Notes: generated by a model not told the origin, from the letters alone. A stretch of DNA of 33,313 nucleotides from Deltaproteobacteria bacterium (GCA_020342025.1 CP070840.1:3258698-3292010), one strand, 5' to 3'; counted from the first letter of the stretch, positions 16,537-25,688 are shown. Program-made: numbers and translations.

Positions 16537-18066
16537 ATGAAACAGAAGGACAATCCAGAAGAAACATTCATTAGGCTTGAAAACGTCACGATCCGTGTAA
16601 GGGAAAAATTCATCCTTGCCGATACCAGCTGGGAAATCAAGAACGACCAGAACTGGGCGATTTTGGGCCCCAACGGATCTGGAAAGTCGTCTCTAGTGGG
16701 GACGCTTATGGGCGATGTGCCTGTTGTGAAAGGAAAAGTGACCCGCAATTATCCAAGGACGGCCCAGGGGGCAATCGGGTATGTCTCCTTAGAACTCCAC
16801 CAGGGATTAATCGCCCAGGAAGAAGACCGTGACGAGGCCCGTTTCTTTTCCGGAAGAATGGACACCTTTGCCAAGGCCAGACAAACCATTCTGTCGGCCG
16901 ATCATAACGAATACGTTGAGGCCCCAAATTTTGACCGGGTTGTGAAACACCTTGAGATTGGTTATCTCCTTGACCGAGGTATTCGATTCCTGTCCACCGG
17001 GGAGATGCAAAAGGTCCTCATTGCCCGTGCCCTGATGAAATCGCCAAAACTCCTTATCCTGGACGAACCCTTTGAGGGACTCGATGATAAATCCAAGGGA
17101 AGGCTGGGGAATACCATCACGGGGTTGATGGGTGAAGGTATGCAGGTCATTCTGGTAACCCATCGTTTTGAGGAGATTCTCCGCCATATCACCCATGTGC
17201 TGTGCCTAAAGGACTGCAAGGTGTTTCTCCAGGGGGAGCGAGACGAGGTGCTCAAACCGCAGAACATGGACCGTCTCTTTAATAGAAAAGGACCGGTTAC
17301 CATTCCACTACCGCGACAAGAGGATGGACGGGAAGCCCCGCAGGAAGGCAAACGGGAGGTGTTTGTGGAATTGAAAAACACCACGGTGAGATACGGTGAC
17401 ATCCCTGTCCTGGAAAACCTGAACTGGGCAATGAAACGGGGGGAGAACTGGGCCATTGTGGGGCCCAATGGTTCAGGCAAAACAACCCTCCTGAGCCTGA
17501 TCATAGGGGATAATCCGCAAGCTTACGCAAATGAGATTTACCTGTTCGGGAAACGCAAAGGATCCGGAGAGAGTATCTGGGACATAAAGAAGCGGATCGG
17601 CTTTGTGTCTTCCGAATTACAGATCCACTACCGCAAGCGGATGCGTGTGCACGACGTGGTGCTGTCCGGATTTTTTGACTCCATAGGTCTGTACCGAAAA
17701 TGTGGCAGAGAACAGCACGCGGCGGCAGGGCAATGGATGAAGCTCCTGGGTATAGCGTATGCGGCAGAGTGGTATGATCAGCTTTCATATGGACAAAAAC
17801 GGATGGTGTTGCTGGCTCGATCTATGGTGAAATCCCCGACCCTTCTGATTCTGGATGAGCCCTGTCAGGGTTTGGACAGGTCAAATCGAAAGGTCATTCT
17901 GGACTTGATTGACCATATTGGCAGGAAGACCAAAACCCATGTCCTCTATGTGACCCATCATCAAGACGAGATCCCTTCTTGTATTACCCACGCCTTAAGG
18001 CTGGAAAAGCCAGAACAGGATTCTGGTTGTCACAGGGTAAAACAACGGGCCTTTTCAGTGAATTGA
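16537..18066 (+). CDS. Double-ATPase ABC protein, ModF/PhrA-like
   Basis: A 509-residue soluble protein with two complete ABC ATPase domains and no membrane segment. Domain 1 has Walker A GPNGSGKSS (44-52), signature LSTGEMQ (152-158) and Walker B LLILDEP (172-178). Domain 2 has GPNGSGKTT (309-317), LSYGQKR (416-422) and LLILDEP (436-442). This is the form of ModF (molybdate-related, exact role unsettled) rather than of a permease-linked pair. A nearby Mo/W enzyme gene makes a molybdenum link attractive but unproven. The ATG at 16537 has a weak ribosome-binding site; no better in-frame start exists. The ComB-like gene follows after 34 bp. Confidence 0.88.
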   Translation: MKQKDNPEETFIRLENVTIRVREKFILADTSWEIKNDQNWAILGPNGSGKSSLVGTLMGDVPVVKGKVTRNYPRTAQGAIGYVSLELHQGLIAQEEDRDEARFFSGRMDTFAKARQTILSADHNEYVEAPNFDRVVKHLEIGYLLDRGIRFLSTGEMQKVLIARALMKSPKLLILDEPFEGLDDKSKGRLGNTITGLMGEGMQVILVTHRFEEILRHITHVLCLKDCKVFLQGERDEVLKPQNMDRLFNRKGPVTIPLPRQEDGREAPQEGKREVFVELKNTTVRYGDIPVLENLNWAMKRGENWAIVGPNGSGKTTLLSLIIGDNPQAYANEIYLFGKRKGSGESIWDIKKRIGFVSSELQIHYRKRMRVHDVVLSGFFDSIGLYRKCGREQHAAAGQWMKLLGIAYAAEWYDQLSYGQKRMVLLARSMVKSPTLLILDEPCQGLDRSNRKVILDLIDHIGRKTKTHVLYVTHHQDEIPSCITHALRLEKPEQDSGCHRVKQRAFSVN

Positions 18067-18100
18067 AGTGAAGCAAAGGAAAGGGGAGTAAGGCTTAATA

Positions 18101-18811
18101 ATGACAGATAGGCATGTAACCTGCGACAGTTTATTGACTGGAGCTCAAGCAGCGAGAGGCGTTGCCGTTGTGGTGGACGTGTTCAGGGCCTTCACCTGCG
18201 CGCCCCTTCTTTTTTCCCTTGGCCTTGAGCGTTCCATCTTGGTGGCTACCCCAGAACAAGCGCTGGCCCTGAAGCTGCGAGACGAAAATCTCATACTGGC
18301 TGGCGAACAGGGAGGGCTTCCTATTGATGGATTTGACCTTGGGAACTCACCCAGCCAGATTTTACAAATGGATCCCACCTTTTTTAGAGGCAAGACGGCC
18401 GTTCAGCGTACCTCTTCTGGGGTCCAGGGGGTCCTTGCCGCTCTGGATGTGGCTGATGAGGTGCTGCTTTGCAGTTACAGTCTGGCAAAGGCCACGGCCA
18501 GATATATTCTGTCCAACTCTGCCAAGCGGGTGAGCATTGTGGCCATGGGTGTGCAGCTCAAAGAAAAGGCCCCAGAGGATGAGTGGTGTGCCCGCTACAT
18601 CGCCCACCTGCTGGGTGCCGCCGACTACGACCACAATGAGGCCTTGAGAGAGATCCTGTTTCAGGAAACGACTCAGAAGTTCCTTAATGGAGACAGACCC
18701 GAATTTCCGTCAGAGGATCCCATTGTGTGTCTGCAACGGGATATCCATGACTTTGTCCTGAAGGCGGGTAGGGAAGGGGACCTTGTGGTGGTTAGAAAAA
18801 CACCCGTTTAG
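18101..18811 (+). CDS. comB: 2-phosphosulfolactate phosphatase family protein (ComB-like)
   Basis: A 236-residue member of the ComB family (PF04029 type). VVDVFRA (24-30), GEQGG (68-72), GNSPS (81-85) and QRTSSG (102-107) match the conserved phosphate and Mg sites. In coenzyme M synthesis ComB converts 2-phosphosulfolactate to sulfolactate. No phosphosulfolactate synthase (ComA) or later gene is present, and many bacteria carry ComB homologues outside that pathway, so the substrate is inferred by family only. The ATG follows AAGGGGAGTAAGG, and the gene is 34 bp after the ABC ATPase, likely the same transcript. Cytoplasmic. Confidence 0.85.
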   Translation: MTDRHVTCDSLLTGAQAARGVAVVVDVFRAFTCAPLLFSLGLERSILVATPEQALALKLRDENLILAGEQGGLPIDGFDLGNSPSQILQMDPTFFRGKTAVQRTSSGVQGVLAALDVADEVLLCSYSLAKATARYILSNSAKRVSIVAMGVQLKEKAPEDEWCARYIAHLLGAADYDHNEALREILFQETTQKFLNGDRPEFPSEDPIVCLQRDIHDFVLKAGREGDLVVVRKTPV

Positions 18812-18858
18812 CCGTTTCACGTGGCGCTCAAGCTATCCTCCAGCCGATGATCAAAGAA

Positions 18859-18875
18859 ATCCTGTCCATCCTGTC
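18859..18875 (+). repeat. Short tandem ATCCTGTC repeat
   Basis: ATCCTGTC occurs at 18859-18866 and 18868-18875, one base apart, in the convergent gap between the ComB-like and HD-domain genes. Similar ATCCTGTC tandems are scattered between genes in many bacterial genomes. No function is assigned. Confidence 0.35.
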
Positions 18876-18929
18876 AAATTATGAATTTCCGTTTCAGGGT
18901 TGCTCATTGAGTGGTAAGTCAAGTGGGGG

Positions 18930-19628
18930 TCAGACCCAGACCTGGTGTGGCGATTTTATCCATAGGTCCTGTTCGTTGATTTTAAAGTCATGACGCTCTT
19001 TCGTGATTTCGTCTTGGACTCGGCAGAGAAGCGAGCGGACCTGATCCAGCCTCCCCCCATCCATTTCCCTGGCCTTCTGGGTGTAAAATCCCCTGGCCAG
19101 TTCGTTAATCCGATCGGGAATTTCCCTTTTGAGGAAATCGTTGATGGTTTCATCTAATTCACAGACAATCTTGCCGCCTAAGATGAGATAGACCAGACCT
19201 GCCTTTTCCAGCACATCCGCATCATAGACAATCTTGGCCTCCAGGGTTTGGGGCGTCTCGGCCTTGGCTTTATGGGCCCGAATACAGTGTGCGATGGCGT
19301 GGCATTTTTCTCCATCATATCCCAGGCTCATAAGGATTTCTTGGGCAAACCGGGCGCCCGCCACATCGTGTCCAACTTGTCTGAAATCTTGCGAGCAAAA
19401 GCCGATGTCGTGCAATAGGACGCTGGGGATAAGAACGCCGTAGTCAACGCCCCCTTCCTCCTGGGCGATGACAAGTGCACGGTAAAGATCACGCAGGACG
19501 TGGTGAAAGCCGTGATGGTAAAGGGGTAATTGGCCATAACGGCGTCGGGCCTCAAGGTAAACGTCTAGGATTCGTGGGTCTTGTCGTACATATTCATCCA
19601 GGGTATGGTTCAAGATCCCATGTTCCAT
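18930..19628 (-). CDS. HD-domain metal-dependent phosphohydrolase-like protein
   Basis: A 232-residue HD-superfamily protein. A His pair at H42-H43 (FHH), H73-D74 in LLHDIGF, histidines around 114-119 (AHCIRAH) and D136/D138 in YDADVLE form the metal site. Such proteins hydrolyse phosphate esters, often of nucleotides, but the substrate cannot be deduced. The ATG at 19628 lies one base after the stop of the Tm-1-like gene, so the two are translationally coupled and probably work together. Its ribosome-binding site (GGCGGAAG) lies inside that gene. Confidence 0.85.
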   Translation of the reverse strand: MEHGILNHTLDEYVRQDPRILDVYLEARRRYGQLPLYHHGFHHVLRDLYRALVIAQEEGGVDYGVLIPSVLLHDIGFCSQDFRQVGHDVAGARFAQEILMSLGYDGEKCHAIAHCIRAHKAKAETPQTLEAKIVYDADVLEKAGLVYLILGGKIVCELDETINDFLKREIPDRINELARGFYTQKAREMDGGRLDQVRSLLCRVQDEITKERHDFKINEQDLWIKSPHQVWV

Positions 19629-19629
19629 G

Positions 19630-20880
19630 CTATACTTCCGCCTTTTTCAAGAGGTGCTCAAATATGGTTAGGACCTCTGTTATGAACGGTTGATCGTTCA
19701 CGTGACTGTCGATCTCATAAATGGCAATATCCGGTTTTAGCTTGGTCTGCAGGGTTTGGACAAAGGCTCGGTCTGCTTCCAGGTCACGGAAGTGTAGACC
19801 CTCCCTATTATAAAAGGAGAACCCCCCTTTGGGAATGGCGACGATAACCGGGGCAACGGCCCGGTTCAAGCGCTCGGCCATCACCTCCGCCACACGGATC
19901 ATCTGCTCTGTGTTAAGCCGGACCAGAGTGATATTGGGATTGTGCCTCACGGAGGGCTGTGACTGATAGGCTTTGGGGACCGTCTCAGGTCTACCGAGGG
20001 TGATGAGATCCAGACCGCCTGGGACCACAAGTCTAGGGACACCCTTTAATCCCCCTGCCAGGAGACGGTTGGAATCACTGGCATGAATACCGCCAAAGAG
20101 TTCGTCCGTAAGCTCATGGGTGCTCAGGTCGAAAAGGACATCCAACAGGCCTTCTGTGGCTAATTCTTCCATGGCCCTGCCACCCGTGCCGTTGGAGTGA
20201 AAGGCAAAGACCTCATAGCCCTTGGCCTCCAGTTCAGGTTTGATGACCAGGGCCGCTGGAGTGGTTTGACCGTATATGGTGATTCCCACCTTGGGGGAGG
20301 TGCTCTCTTCCTCCGGAAGGCCCGCCTCAGCCATACCTACCACGGCGCCGGCGGCGTTCGCCAAGACACGCCGTGTCAGGCGGTTAAGCCCCAGGATATC
20401 CGCCACAGAATGCATGATCGTGAGATCCCGGGTGCCGGTATAGATCCCGAAAGGGGTCTGACCCGAGGCGACCGTGGAGACCATCACCTTGGGCACCCCC
20501 AGGGGTAGGGCTCGCATGGCGTAAGTGCAAATTTCTGTTCCCTGGGCGCCACCCAGACCGATTACCCCACGAATCCGGCCGGCATCGTAGAGTTGCTTTA
20601 AGATCTTAGCCGAACCCTTGGACATGGCGCGAATGCCCCGATTACGCGTCTCCTTTTCTGAGCTCCGCGCGGCCAACTCTGCCCGGTCTTCGCCTCCTTT
20701 TCTGGCGATCTCATCCGCAGAGACATCAGGACGCGGGGTTGACGGATCTTGTCGGTCAAAAATGCCCGTATCCAGAAGGATCACACCGTAGCCTGTCCCT
20801 TCGATCCTAGATTTCACAAAGGCGGCCTCTGGACCCTTGGTGTCTAAGGTGGCAATAATGGCGATGGCTTTCGCGTTCAT
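19630..20880 (-). CDS. Tm-1-like ATP-binding (UPF0261) protein, paralog 1
   Basis: A 416-residue protein of the UPF0261/Tm-1-like family, related to the ATP-binding domain of the tomato Tm-1 resistance protein. It shows the N-terminal ATLDTKG, the GLGGAQGTEI loop, and HSNGTGGRAM followed by DLSTHEL, all family signatures. Bacterial function is not well established. I chose the ATG at 20880 because family members begin near IAIIATLDTKG; in-frame ATGs at 20901 and 20937 also exist and no start has a strong ribosome-binding site. It is coupled to the HD-domain gene. A second family member lies at 28406-29632. Confidence 0.82.
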   Translation of the reverse strand: MNAKAIAIIATLDTKGPEAAFVKSRIEGTGYGVILLDTGIFDRQDPSTPRPDVSADEIARKGGEDRAELAARSSEKETRNRGIRAMSKGSAKILKQLYDAGRIRGVIGLGGAQGTEICTYAMRALPLGVPKVMVSTVASGQTPFGIYTGTRDLTIMHSVADILGLNRLTRRVLANAAGAVVGMAEAGLPEEESTSPKVGITIYGQTTPAALVIKPELEAKGYEVFAFHSNGTGGRAMEELATEGLLDVLFDLSTHELTDELFGGIHASDSNRLLAGGLKGVPRLVVPGGLDLITLGRPETVPKAYQSQPSVRHNPNITLVRLNTEQMIRVAEVMAERLNRAVAPVIVAIPKGGFSFYNREGLHFRDLEADRAFVQTLQTKLKPDIAIYEIDSHVNDQPFITEVLTIFEHLLKKAEV

Positions 20881-20974
20881 CACATTCAAGGTATTTTCCA
20901 TCCAAATAAGAATAGCGCTAGGGGTTGAGGCTTTCATGGTGAAAACTAGTGTCCTGCATCATATATGGCTATCG

Positions 20975-21186
20975 TATGCGGTGATGGCCTGTTCCTGAAA
21001 GACGATATCTCAAAAAAAATTCCACCGAACATCGCCGTGGTCTGATCTTGGAGAGTTTACGCCCACGAACCCCTCGCAGAATGTCCCGTTCCGACCTATA
21101 CAGAGTCCTTTTAAACCCTCCAAGATCAGACCACTTCCCCCCGACGTCTTAGATATCGTCTTGAAGGAACAGGCCATCACTGCATA
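20975..21186. repeat. Nested-hairpin repeat, copy 2
   Basis: A 212-bp element. The outer arms 20975-21010 and 21151-21186 are 36-nt inverted repeats with three mismatches. The inner arms 21037-21058 and 21113-21134 are 22-nt inverted repeats with one mismatch. The gaps between outer and inner arms are 26 nt (left, CAAAAAAAATTCCAC) and 16 nt (right), the same lengths as in copy 1, although both stems have different sequences. The apical loop is 54 nt. It lies between the creatininase-like and Tm-1-like genes, which both read leftward, so it may be transcribed as an RNA hairpin between operon genes. Confidence 0.92.
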
Positions 21187-21232
21187 GGTGGGAAGAGCAA
21201 ACTTCTCGTACTGAAATTTATAGTAGAGCGCG

Positions 21233-22162
21233 CTATATGGGCCTGAAAGTTCGGTTCCAGAAATCCCTGTTCTTCACCTCCACCTTGATCTTCTTCACCT
21301 CTTCAATAAACTCGGCCATAATCTCTGCTTTTTTATAAATGATTTTCTTTCCCTTCTCCGCAGTGGCCGTAAAAGGGTTACCGGGACGACCGATCAGACC
21401 CGTGTCGCTATACTCCTGATGGTCCATGGGCACCCACGCCACGTTCTTTCCATTCATCGTGAGAAAAGGGGAGCCATTCTCTTTGGTGAACTTGTCACTC
21501 ACATCCGAGATCCACTTGGGGGGATGGGTCCAGTCCTTGTCGGTCCGATCCAAATGAACAATTTTTTTCCCATACAGTTGCTCAAAATAGAGACACTCGG
21601 CCGCCTCCACCTCGCTGCCGTGCCATCCCGGTGCCTCTTCCGGAGGGTTCTCAATGAGATCAGTGTCCGCCAGGAGGCCGGGCACCGCCTCTGCATCATT
21701 CCGATAGCAGCAGATAAAGGCCCCGGTCTCGTATCTCAAGGCCCGCAAGGCAGGGTCCACAGCCTTCATGTTGGAGGTGTGTCCCGTGGCGAAGATCAGT
21801 TTGTTAAACCCGTTATGTAACAGTGACCGCCCTATATCATAAAGGACATTCTGATAGGTAAAGGCGCTGAGGGTAACGGTGCCCGATCCCACGCCTGGCG
21901 CATGAAGGTGCTGGGGGGAATACCCAACAGGAATCAGCTGGTAATAGGGGACATTGGCCATCTCGGCAGCAATCTGGCAGGGCAACTCCGTGGCGATGCT
22001 ATCCGTGCACACAGGACAATGCCTTCCATGCTGCTCCGTGCTTCCCAGGGGGATGAGTATGATGTCCGTCTCCTTCAACCACTCCCTCACATCCAAATAC
22101 CCACATCGGAAAAGGTTATAGATTTTTTCTTTCTTCACCTCTTTTTTCTCTTCCCATTCCAT
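21233..22162 (-). CDS. Creatininase-family amidohydrolase
   Basis: A 309-residue creatininase-superfamily protein. LGSTEQHG (39-46) and D54 give E43, H45 and D54 as likely metal ligands. H128 in TGHTSN replaces the usual NGHGGN form, and WHGSEVEA (180-187) supplies the last ligands. Members open cyclic amides (creatinine) or remove formyl/amide groups in riboflavin, mycofactocin and other pathways. The altered NGHGGN motif argues for a substrate unlike creatinine. The ATG at 22162 has AAGGAGG. It is 90 bp downstream of the HisD-like gene, probably in the GntR-controlled set. Confidence 0.85.
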   Translation of the reverse strand: MEWEEKKEVKKEKIYNLFRCGYLDVREWLKETDIILIPLGSTEQHGRHCPVCTDSIATELPCQIAAEMANVPYYQLIPVGYSPQHLHAPGVGSGTVTLSAFTYQNVLYDIGRSLLHNGFNKLIFATGHTSNMKAVDPALRALRYETGAFICCYRNDAEAVPGLLADTDLIENPPEEAPGWHGSEVEAAECLYFEQLYGKKIVHLDRTDKDWTHPPKWISDVSDKFTKENGSPFLTMNGKNVAWVPMDHQEYSDTGLIGRPGNPFTATAEKGKKIIYKKAEIMAEFIEEVKKIKVEVKNRDFWNRTFRPI

Positions 22163-22252
22163 TTTAATCCTCCTTAGTTTATATGGATCCTTTCACATGA
22201 TTATCAGGTTTTGGTCGTCCCACATTTTCGAGTCGGTCCAAAACAGTTTGCG

Positions 22253-23521
22253 TCAAAGTTTATGGGTCAATCGGATCAGGGCAGCCCGTCGATGGGCGTC
22301 CATGGTCTCAAATTCTGCCTGCCGAACAGAATAGGGGGCAAGCACATTCACCCCGCGCTCATCGACCCACTGATGGGTCAATACCTTGAGGAAATGACCT
22401 ACCCACAATCCACCCGTGTTTCTAGCGCCCCGAAGGGTGGGCAAGATATGGTTCGTGCCAGCAACCTTGTCTGCAAAGACCTCAGCCGCCGCTTCACCAA
22501 GAAAGAGGGAACCATAGGAGGTGAGCAGGGGCAAGAGCGCCTTTGGATCCCTGGTATGCACCTCCAAGTGTTCAGGGGCGTAATGGTTTGCCCAAGCGCA
22601 GGCGTCCTCGAGGGTCGGCACCACCACCACATCCCCCTTATCCTCCCAAGACCGTCGGGCCACTTCCTCCGTCTCCAGATCCCGCAACTGTCGCTCAATC
22701 TCTTCCAGAGTTTGTTTTCCCAAGGATTCCGAAGTGGTCACCAGGGCTCCTCGGGCCTCGGTGTCATGCTCACACTGTGCGAGGAGGTCTGCAGCAATGT
22801 AGTCAGCCCGAGCCGTTTCATCTGCTATGACCAGGCATTCGCTAGGGCCTGCCAGGAAATCGATGCCCACAGTCCCGAATACCTGACGCTTTGCTTCCAT
22901 GACATACTGGTTGCCAGGTCCCACAACCAGATCCACCGGACGGATAGTCTCCGTACCATAGGCCATTGCGGCAATGGCTTGGGCCCCCCCCAGGCAGTAA
23001 ATCTCGTCAGCTCCAATGGCACCCATGGTGTAGAGTATGGCCGGGTTGATGCGCTTTTCTTTGCCTGGGGAGGAACAGGCAACGATTCTTTTCACACCCG
23101 CCACCTTGGCAGGCACCAGGGACATCACCGCTGAGGTGAGGCAGGGGTAGCGCCCTGCCGGCACATAGGCCGCGCAAGATTCTACAGGCACGAGGCGGTG
23201 TCCCATGTAAATGCCAGGAAGCATTTCCTGCTCAAACTCGCTGATCTGGGCCCTCTGGGCTTCTGCAAAGGCGGTCACTCTCTCGATGGCAAAGTCAAGG
23301 CCCTCGACAATATGGGCCGGGAGTTCTTTTTTGGCAGCCTCCACCTCCGCTTCACTGACAGGAATAGGGCCCTCATACTGATCGAAGGTCCTGGCATAGT
23401 GAGCCAGAGCCGCATCCCCCTCTTCCCGTACCCGTTCCAGGATTTCTTCAACGCCCTGGCGAAGCGCCTTTAGGTCCGCCTCTAATACGGGTTTCGCCTT
23501 TTTCAATTCCTTGAATGGCAT
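22253..23521 (-). CDS. Histidinol-dehydrogenase-like NAD-dependent dehydrogenase (HisD/HpsN type)
   Basis: A 422-residue HisD-superfamily enzyme. All catalytic positions can be placed: zinc ligands Q249, H252, D351 and H410, catalytic E317-H318 in YAPEHL, GPGNQY at 201-206, and an Asp-Lys-Val-Ala-Gly-Thr-Asn-His stretch at 351-358. E405, five before H410, is also kept. The region after NHILPT reads GGLWVGHF, which I recall from catabolic HisD paralogs such as sulfopropanediol dehydrogenase HpsN rather than from biosynthetic HisD. No other his genes are near. It may oxidise a primary alcohol to a carboxylate in two steps. The ATG at 23521 is chosen over 23647 because GGAGGG lies just upstream. 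It starts 13 bp after the DegT gene. Confidence 0.85.
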   Translation of the reverse strand: MPFKELKKAKPVLEADLKALRQGVEEILERVREEGDAALAHYARTFDQYEGPIPVSEAEVEAAKKELPAHIVEGLDFAIERVTAFAEAQRAQISEFEQEMLPGIYMGHRLVPVESCAAYVPAGRYPCLTSAVMSLVPAKVAGVKRIVACSSPGKEKRINPAILYTMGAIGADEIYCLGGAQAIAAMAYGTETIRPVDLVVGPGNQYVMEAKRQVFGTVGIDFLAGPSECLVIADETARADYIAADLLAQCEHDTEARGALVTTSESLGKQTLEEIERQLRDLETEEVARRSWEDKGDVVVVPTLEDACAWANHYAPEHLEVHTRDPKALLPLLTSYGSLFLGEAAAEVFADKVAGTNHILPTLRGARNTGGLWVGHFLKVLTHQWVDERGVNVLAPYSVRQAEFETMDAHRRAALIRLTHKL

Positions 23522-23534
23522 CCAAGTCCCTCCT

Positions 23535-24803
23535 TCAGCGTAATTCTTCCCTGTTTTTGTAAACTTTCCATAGGGCCTCAATGATATCATCCATATCCTT
23601 TTCTTCGCCCAAAAGGACCTGGTGCCGCAGAATGAGCGTGCATCCACAGGCCTCTTCTGTTGCCGGGCACCCAGGTTGGAGCAAGTCCACGGCCCGCAGG
23701 TATCGTTCCAGGGCCTGGGGACAAAGGTGATCCGTCAAGTTTTCAATCTCAAAGACGGGATGGCGATAAAGGGGTTTCCGGTCACCCGGCACAAAGGGAA
23801 TCCCTTCTGCGTTTAGGGCCTCGCAGAGCCTGTCCGGATCCAAGTCTCCAAACACTTGCGGTTCATAGCGAAGCAGATAATAGTAGTACCCATGCTTCAT
23901 GGAAGGCGCGTCCATTCCGATGTGCCTCAGTCCAGGTATCTGCTCAATCCCTTGTGTCAGCCGGGCAGCGTTGGCCTGACGGCGAGCGTCCTGCAGGGGA
24001 AATCTCTCAAGCTGCGCAAGAAGGACAGCCGCTTGGAATTCAGAGAGCCTGTAGTTGCTGGAAACCCGTTCGCAGGTGAGGTCCGAAGATCTCACGCCCG
24101 GCCTGCCCTGAAACCGGCCGAAGGCACGCAGGGCAACGACTTTTTCAGCCAGTTCGGGGTCATTGGTCGTCACTAAACCCCCTTCGCCGGCCGTGATGGT
24201 CTTGTTTGACTGGAAGCTGAAGGTCCCCAGGTGCCCCCAGGTCCCCGCCTTTCTGCCGTCCAAAGAGGCATGGATGGCCTGGGCGCAGTCCTCGACAACA
24301 TGCACCCCATACTGTTCTGCCACTTTCAGAATGGCAGGCATATCCGCCATCTGGCCGCCCAGGTGAACGGGAATGACGGCCCGTGTGTGCGAAGATACAC
24401 GTCGGGCAACATCCTCAGGGGCTAGACAGTAGGTTTGGGGGTCCATGTCCGCAAATACAGGGACGCCACCCACCATAAGCACCGAAGTGGCTGTGGAAAT
24501 GAAGGTGTAGGCGGGAACGATGACCTCATCGCCAGGTCTTGTTCCAAGGGCTCGGAGCGCAATTTCTATGGCCACGCTCCCATTGGCCACCGGCAAAGCG
24601 AATTGTGCATCATGGAGATTGGCGAACCGCTCAGCAAAAAGCGTGCCCAAGGCTTCGGGATCACCGCCCTGTAAACCAGCAAACCAGCGGCCACTCGCCA
24701 GCACCTTTTCCAACCAGTCCCTTTCCCCAGAACCTGCTTGTGGCCAGTCTGGATAAGGCTTGTATCTTACCGCCACACCCCCGCGCAATGCCAGATTAGC
24801 CAT
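23535..24803 (-). CDS. DegT/DnrJ/EryC1/StrS-family PLP aminotransferase
   Basis: A 422-residue aminotransferase fold protein with the Schiff-base lysine K201 in FQSNKTITAGEGG and the D172/Q175 pair in VVEDCAQAIHA. FISTATSV and the VIPVHLGGQ strand also fit. The family usually aminates keto-sugars, but the lack of sugar-nucleotide genes here suggests another carbonyl or amine substrate. The ATG at 24803 follows GAGGATATGTGAG and is preferred to an upstream TTG at 24818. It is the first gene of a leftward run with the HisD-like gene, starting 201 bp after the gntR stop. Confidence 0.85.
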   Translation of the reverse strand: MANLALRGGVAVRYKPYPDWPQAGSGERDWLEKVLASGRWFAGLQGGDPEALGTLFAERFANLHDAQFALPVANGSVAIEIALRALGTRPGDEVIVPAYTFISTATSVLMVGGVPVFADMDPQTYCLAPEDVARRVSSHTRAVIPVHLGGQMADMPAILKVAEQYGVHVVEDCAQAIHASLDGRKAGTWGHLGTFSFQSNKTITAGEGGLVTTNDPELAEKVVALRAFGRFQGRPGVRSSDLTCERVSSNYRLSEFQAAVLLAQLERFPLQDARRQANAARLTQGIEQIPGLRHIGMDAPSMKHGYYYYLLRYEPQVFGDLDPDRLCEALNAEGIPFVPGDRKPLYRHPVFEIENLTDHLCPQALERYLRAVDLLQPGCPATEEACGCTLILRHQVLLGEEKDMDDIIEALWKVYKNREELR

Positions 24804-25004
24804 CTCACATATCCTCAATCATATGACTTATGATTTTCGCGTTATCCCGGGATCCCATCTGGAATGCCGCTCTTGGCCGGCCACGCCCCAGCTGTTGTGA
24901 GGCATGAGGTTTATGAATAGGGAATCCGTTGATAAATGCATTAAGATAAGGGCTGGTTCATACGGCTACTTGGTACCCATCCCAGAGAGGCACAGGACCA
25001 GGGA

Positions 25005-25688
25005 TCACATCTGGTTCTCCTCTTCAATGCCCCAGGGGGTCGTTCGGATAATTTCGAGCATTCTCTGATTATGTCGTCTTATCGCCTTTTCTGCCGCCCT
25101 GCCATCCCGTTTTTCGAAGGCCACAAGAATCTCCCCGTGGAAATCTAAGAATTCCCCAAAGTGAGGGGCCAGTTTAAAGGCCAAGGGAAGGGCTTTGTAG
25201 CGGAGCCCCTCAAGGAGTTCTTGGAGAAGTTCATTTCCGCAGGCCCTGTAGATCAAGAGATGGAAATCGTGGTCCGATCGGGAGTAGGCTATGGCATCTC
25301 CGCGCTTAACAATGAGTTTCTGCTCGCCCAGAACCTCCTTCATTTTTGCTATCATGTCGGGAGTCGCTCGATGCGCGCCAAGGCGAGCGGCCAGGCCTTC
25401 CATGGTCTCTCGGACCTCATAAAGCTGCAAGGCCATCTTCTGGGTCAACTCGCGCACCTTTACGCCTTTGTGGGGCGTGTGAGTGACGATACCTTCCTGT
25501 TCGAGTCGACGAATTGCCTCCCAAATCGGGGTCCGGCTAATACCCAATTCCTGGGCCAATTTCTCCACATTCATATAGCTACCGGGAGTGAAACGCCGAT
25601 CAGCGATCATCTCCTTTAGGATATCATAGACTTGGGCGTTTAGATTGGTCTTGACTACCCGATAGGCTTTTTTTTCTGGTGGTGGCAT
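25005..25688 (-). CDS. GntR-family transcriptional regulator (FCD domain)
   Basis: A 227-residue regulator of the FadR/FCD class. The N-terminal winged helix (about 15-80) has VEKLAQELGISRTPIWEAIR, followed by a wing around TPHKGVKV. The helical FCD ligand domain carries D and H residues in SDHDFHLLIY and the FHGEI and RRHNQ histidines, which bind a metal with the effector, usually a small carboxylate. The ATG at 25688 has a weak ribosome-binding site; no later ATG would leave the HTH whole. It faces the SDR/alcohol-dehydrogenase genes across a divergent promoter region and leads the DegT-HisD-creatininase set, so it probably represses both. Confidence 0.9.
   Translation of the reverse strand: MPPPEKKAYRVVKTNLNAQVYDILKEMIADRRFTPGSYMNVEKLAQELGISRTPIWEAIRRLEQEGIVTHTPHKGVKVRELTQKMALQLYEVRETMEGLAARLGAHRATPDMIAKMKEVLGEQKLIVKRGDAIAYSRSDHDFHLLIYRACGNELLQELLEGLRYKALPLAFKLAPHFGEFLDFHGEILVAFEKRDGRAAEKAIRRHNQRMLEIIRTTPWGIEEENQM

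Noticed and set aside
22211..23134. 307-codon plus-strand reading frame
   Set aside because: It is antisense to the HisD-like gene, whose catalytic residues are all present on the minus strand.
18101..24803. Complete coenzyme M or sulfopropanediol pathway
   Set aside because: ComB-like and HisD-like genes alone do not make it; no ComA, sulfolactate dehydrogenase pair, SuyAB, CuyA or sulfite-exporter genes were seen.
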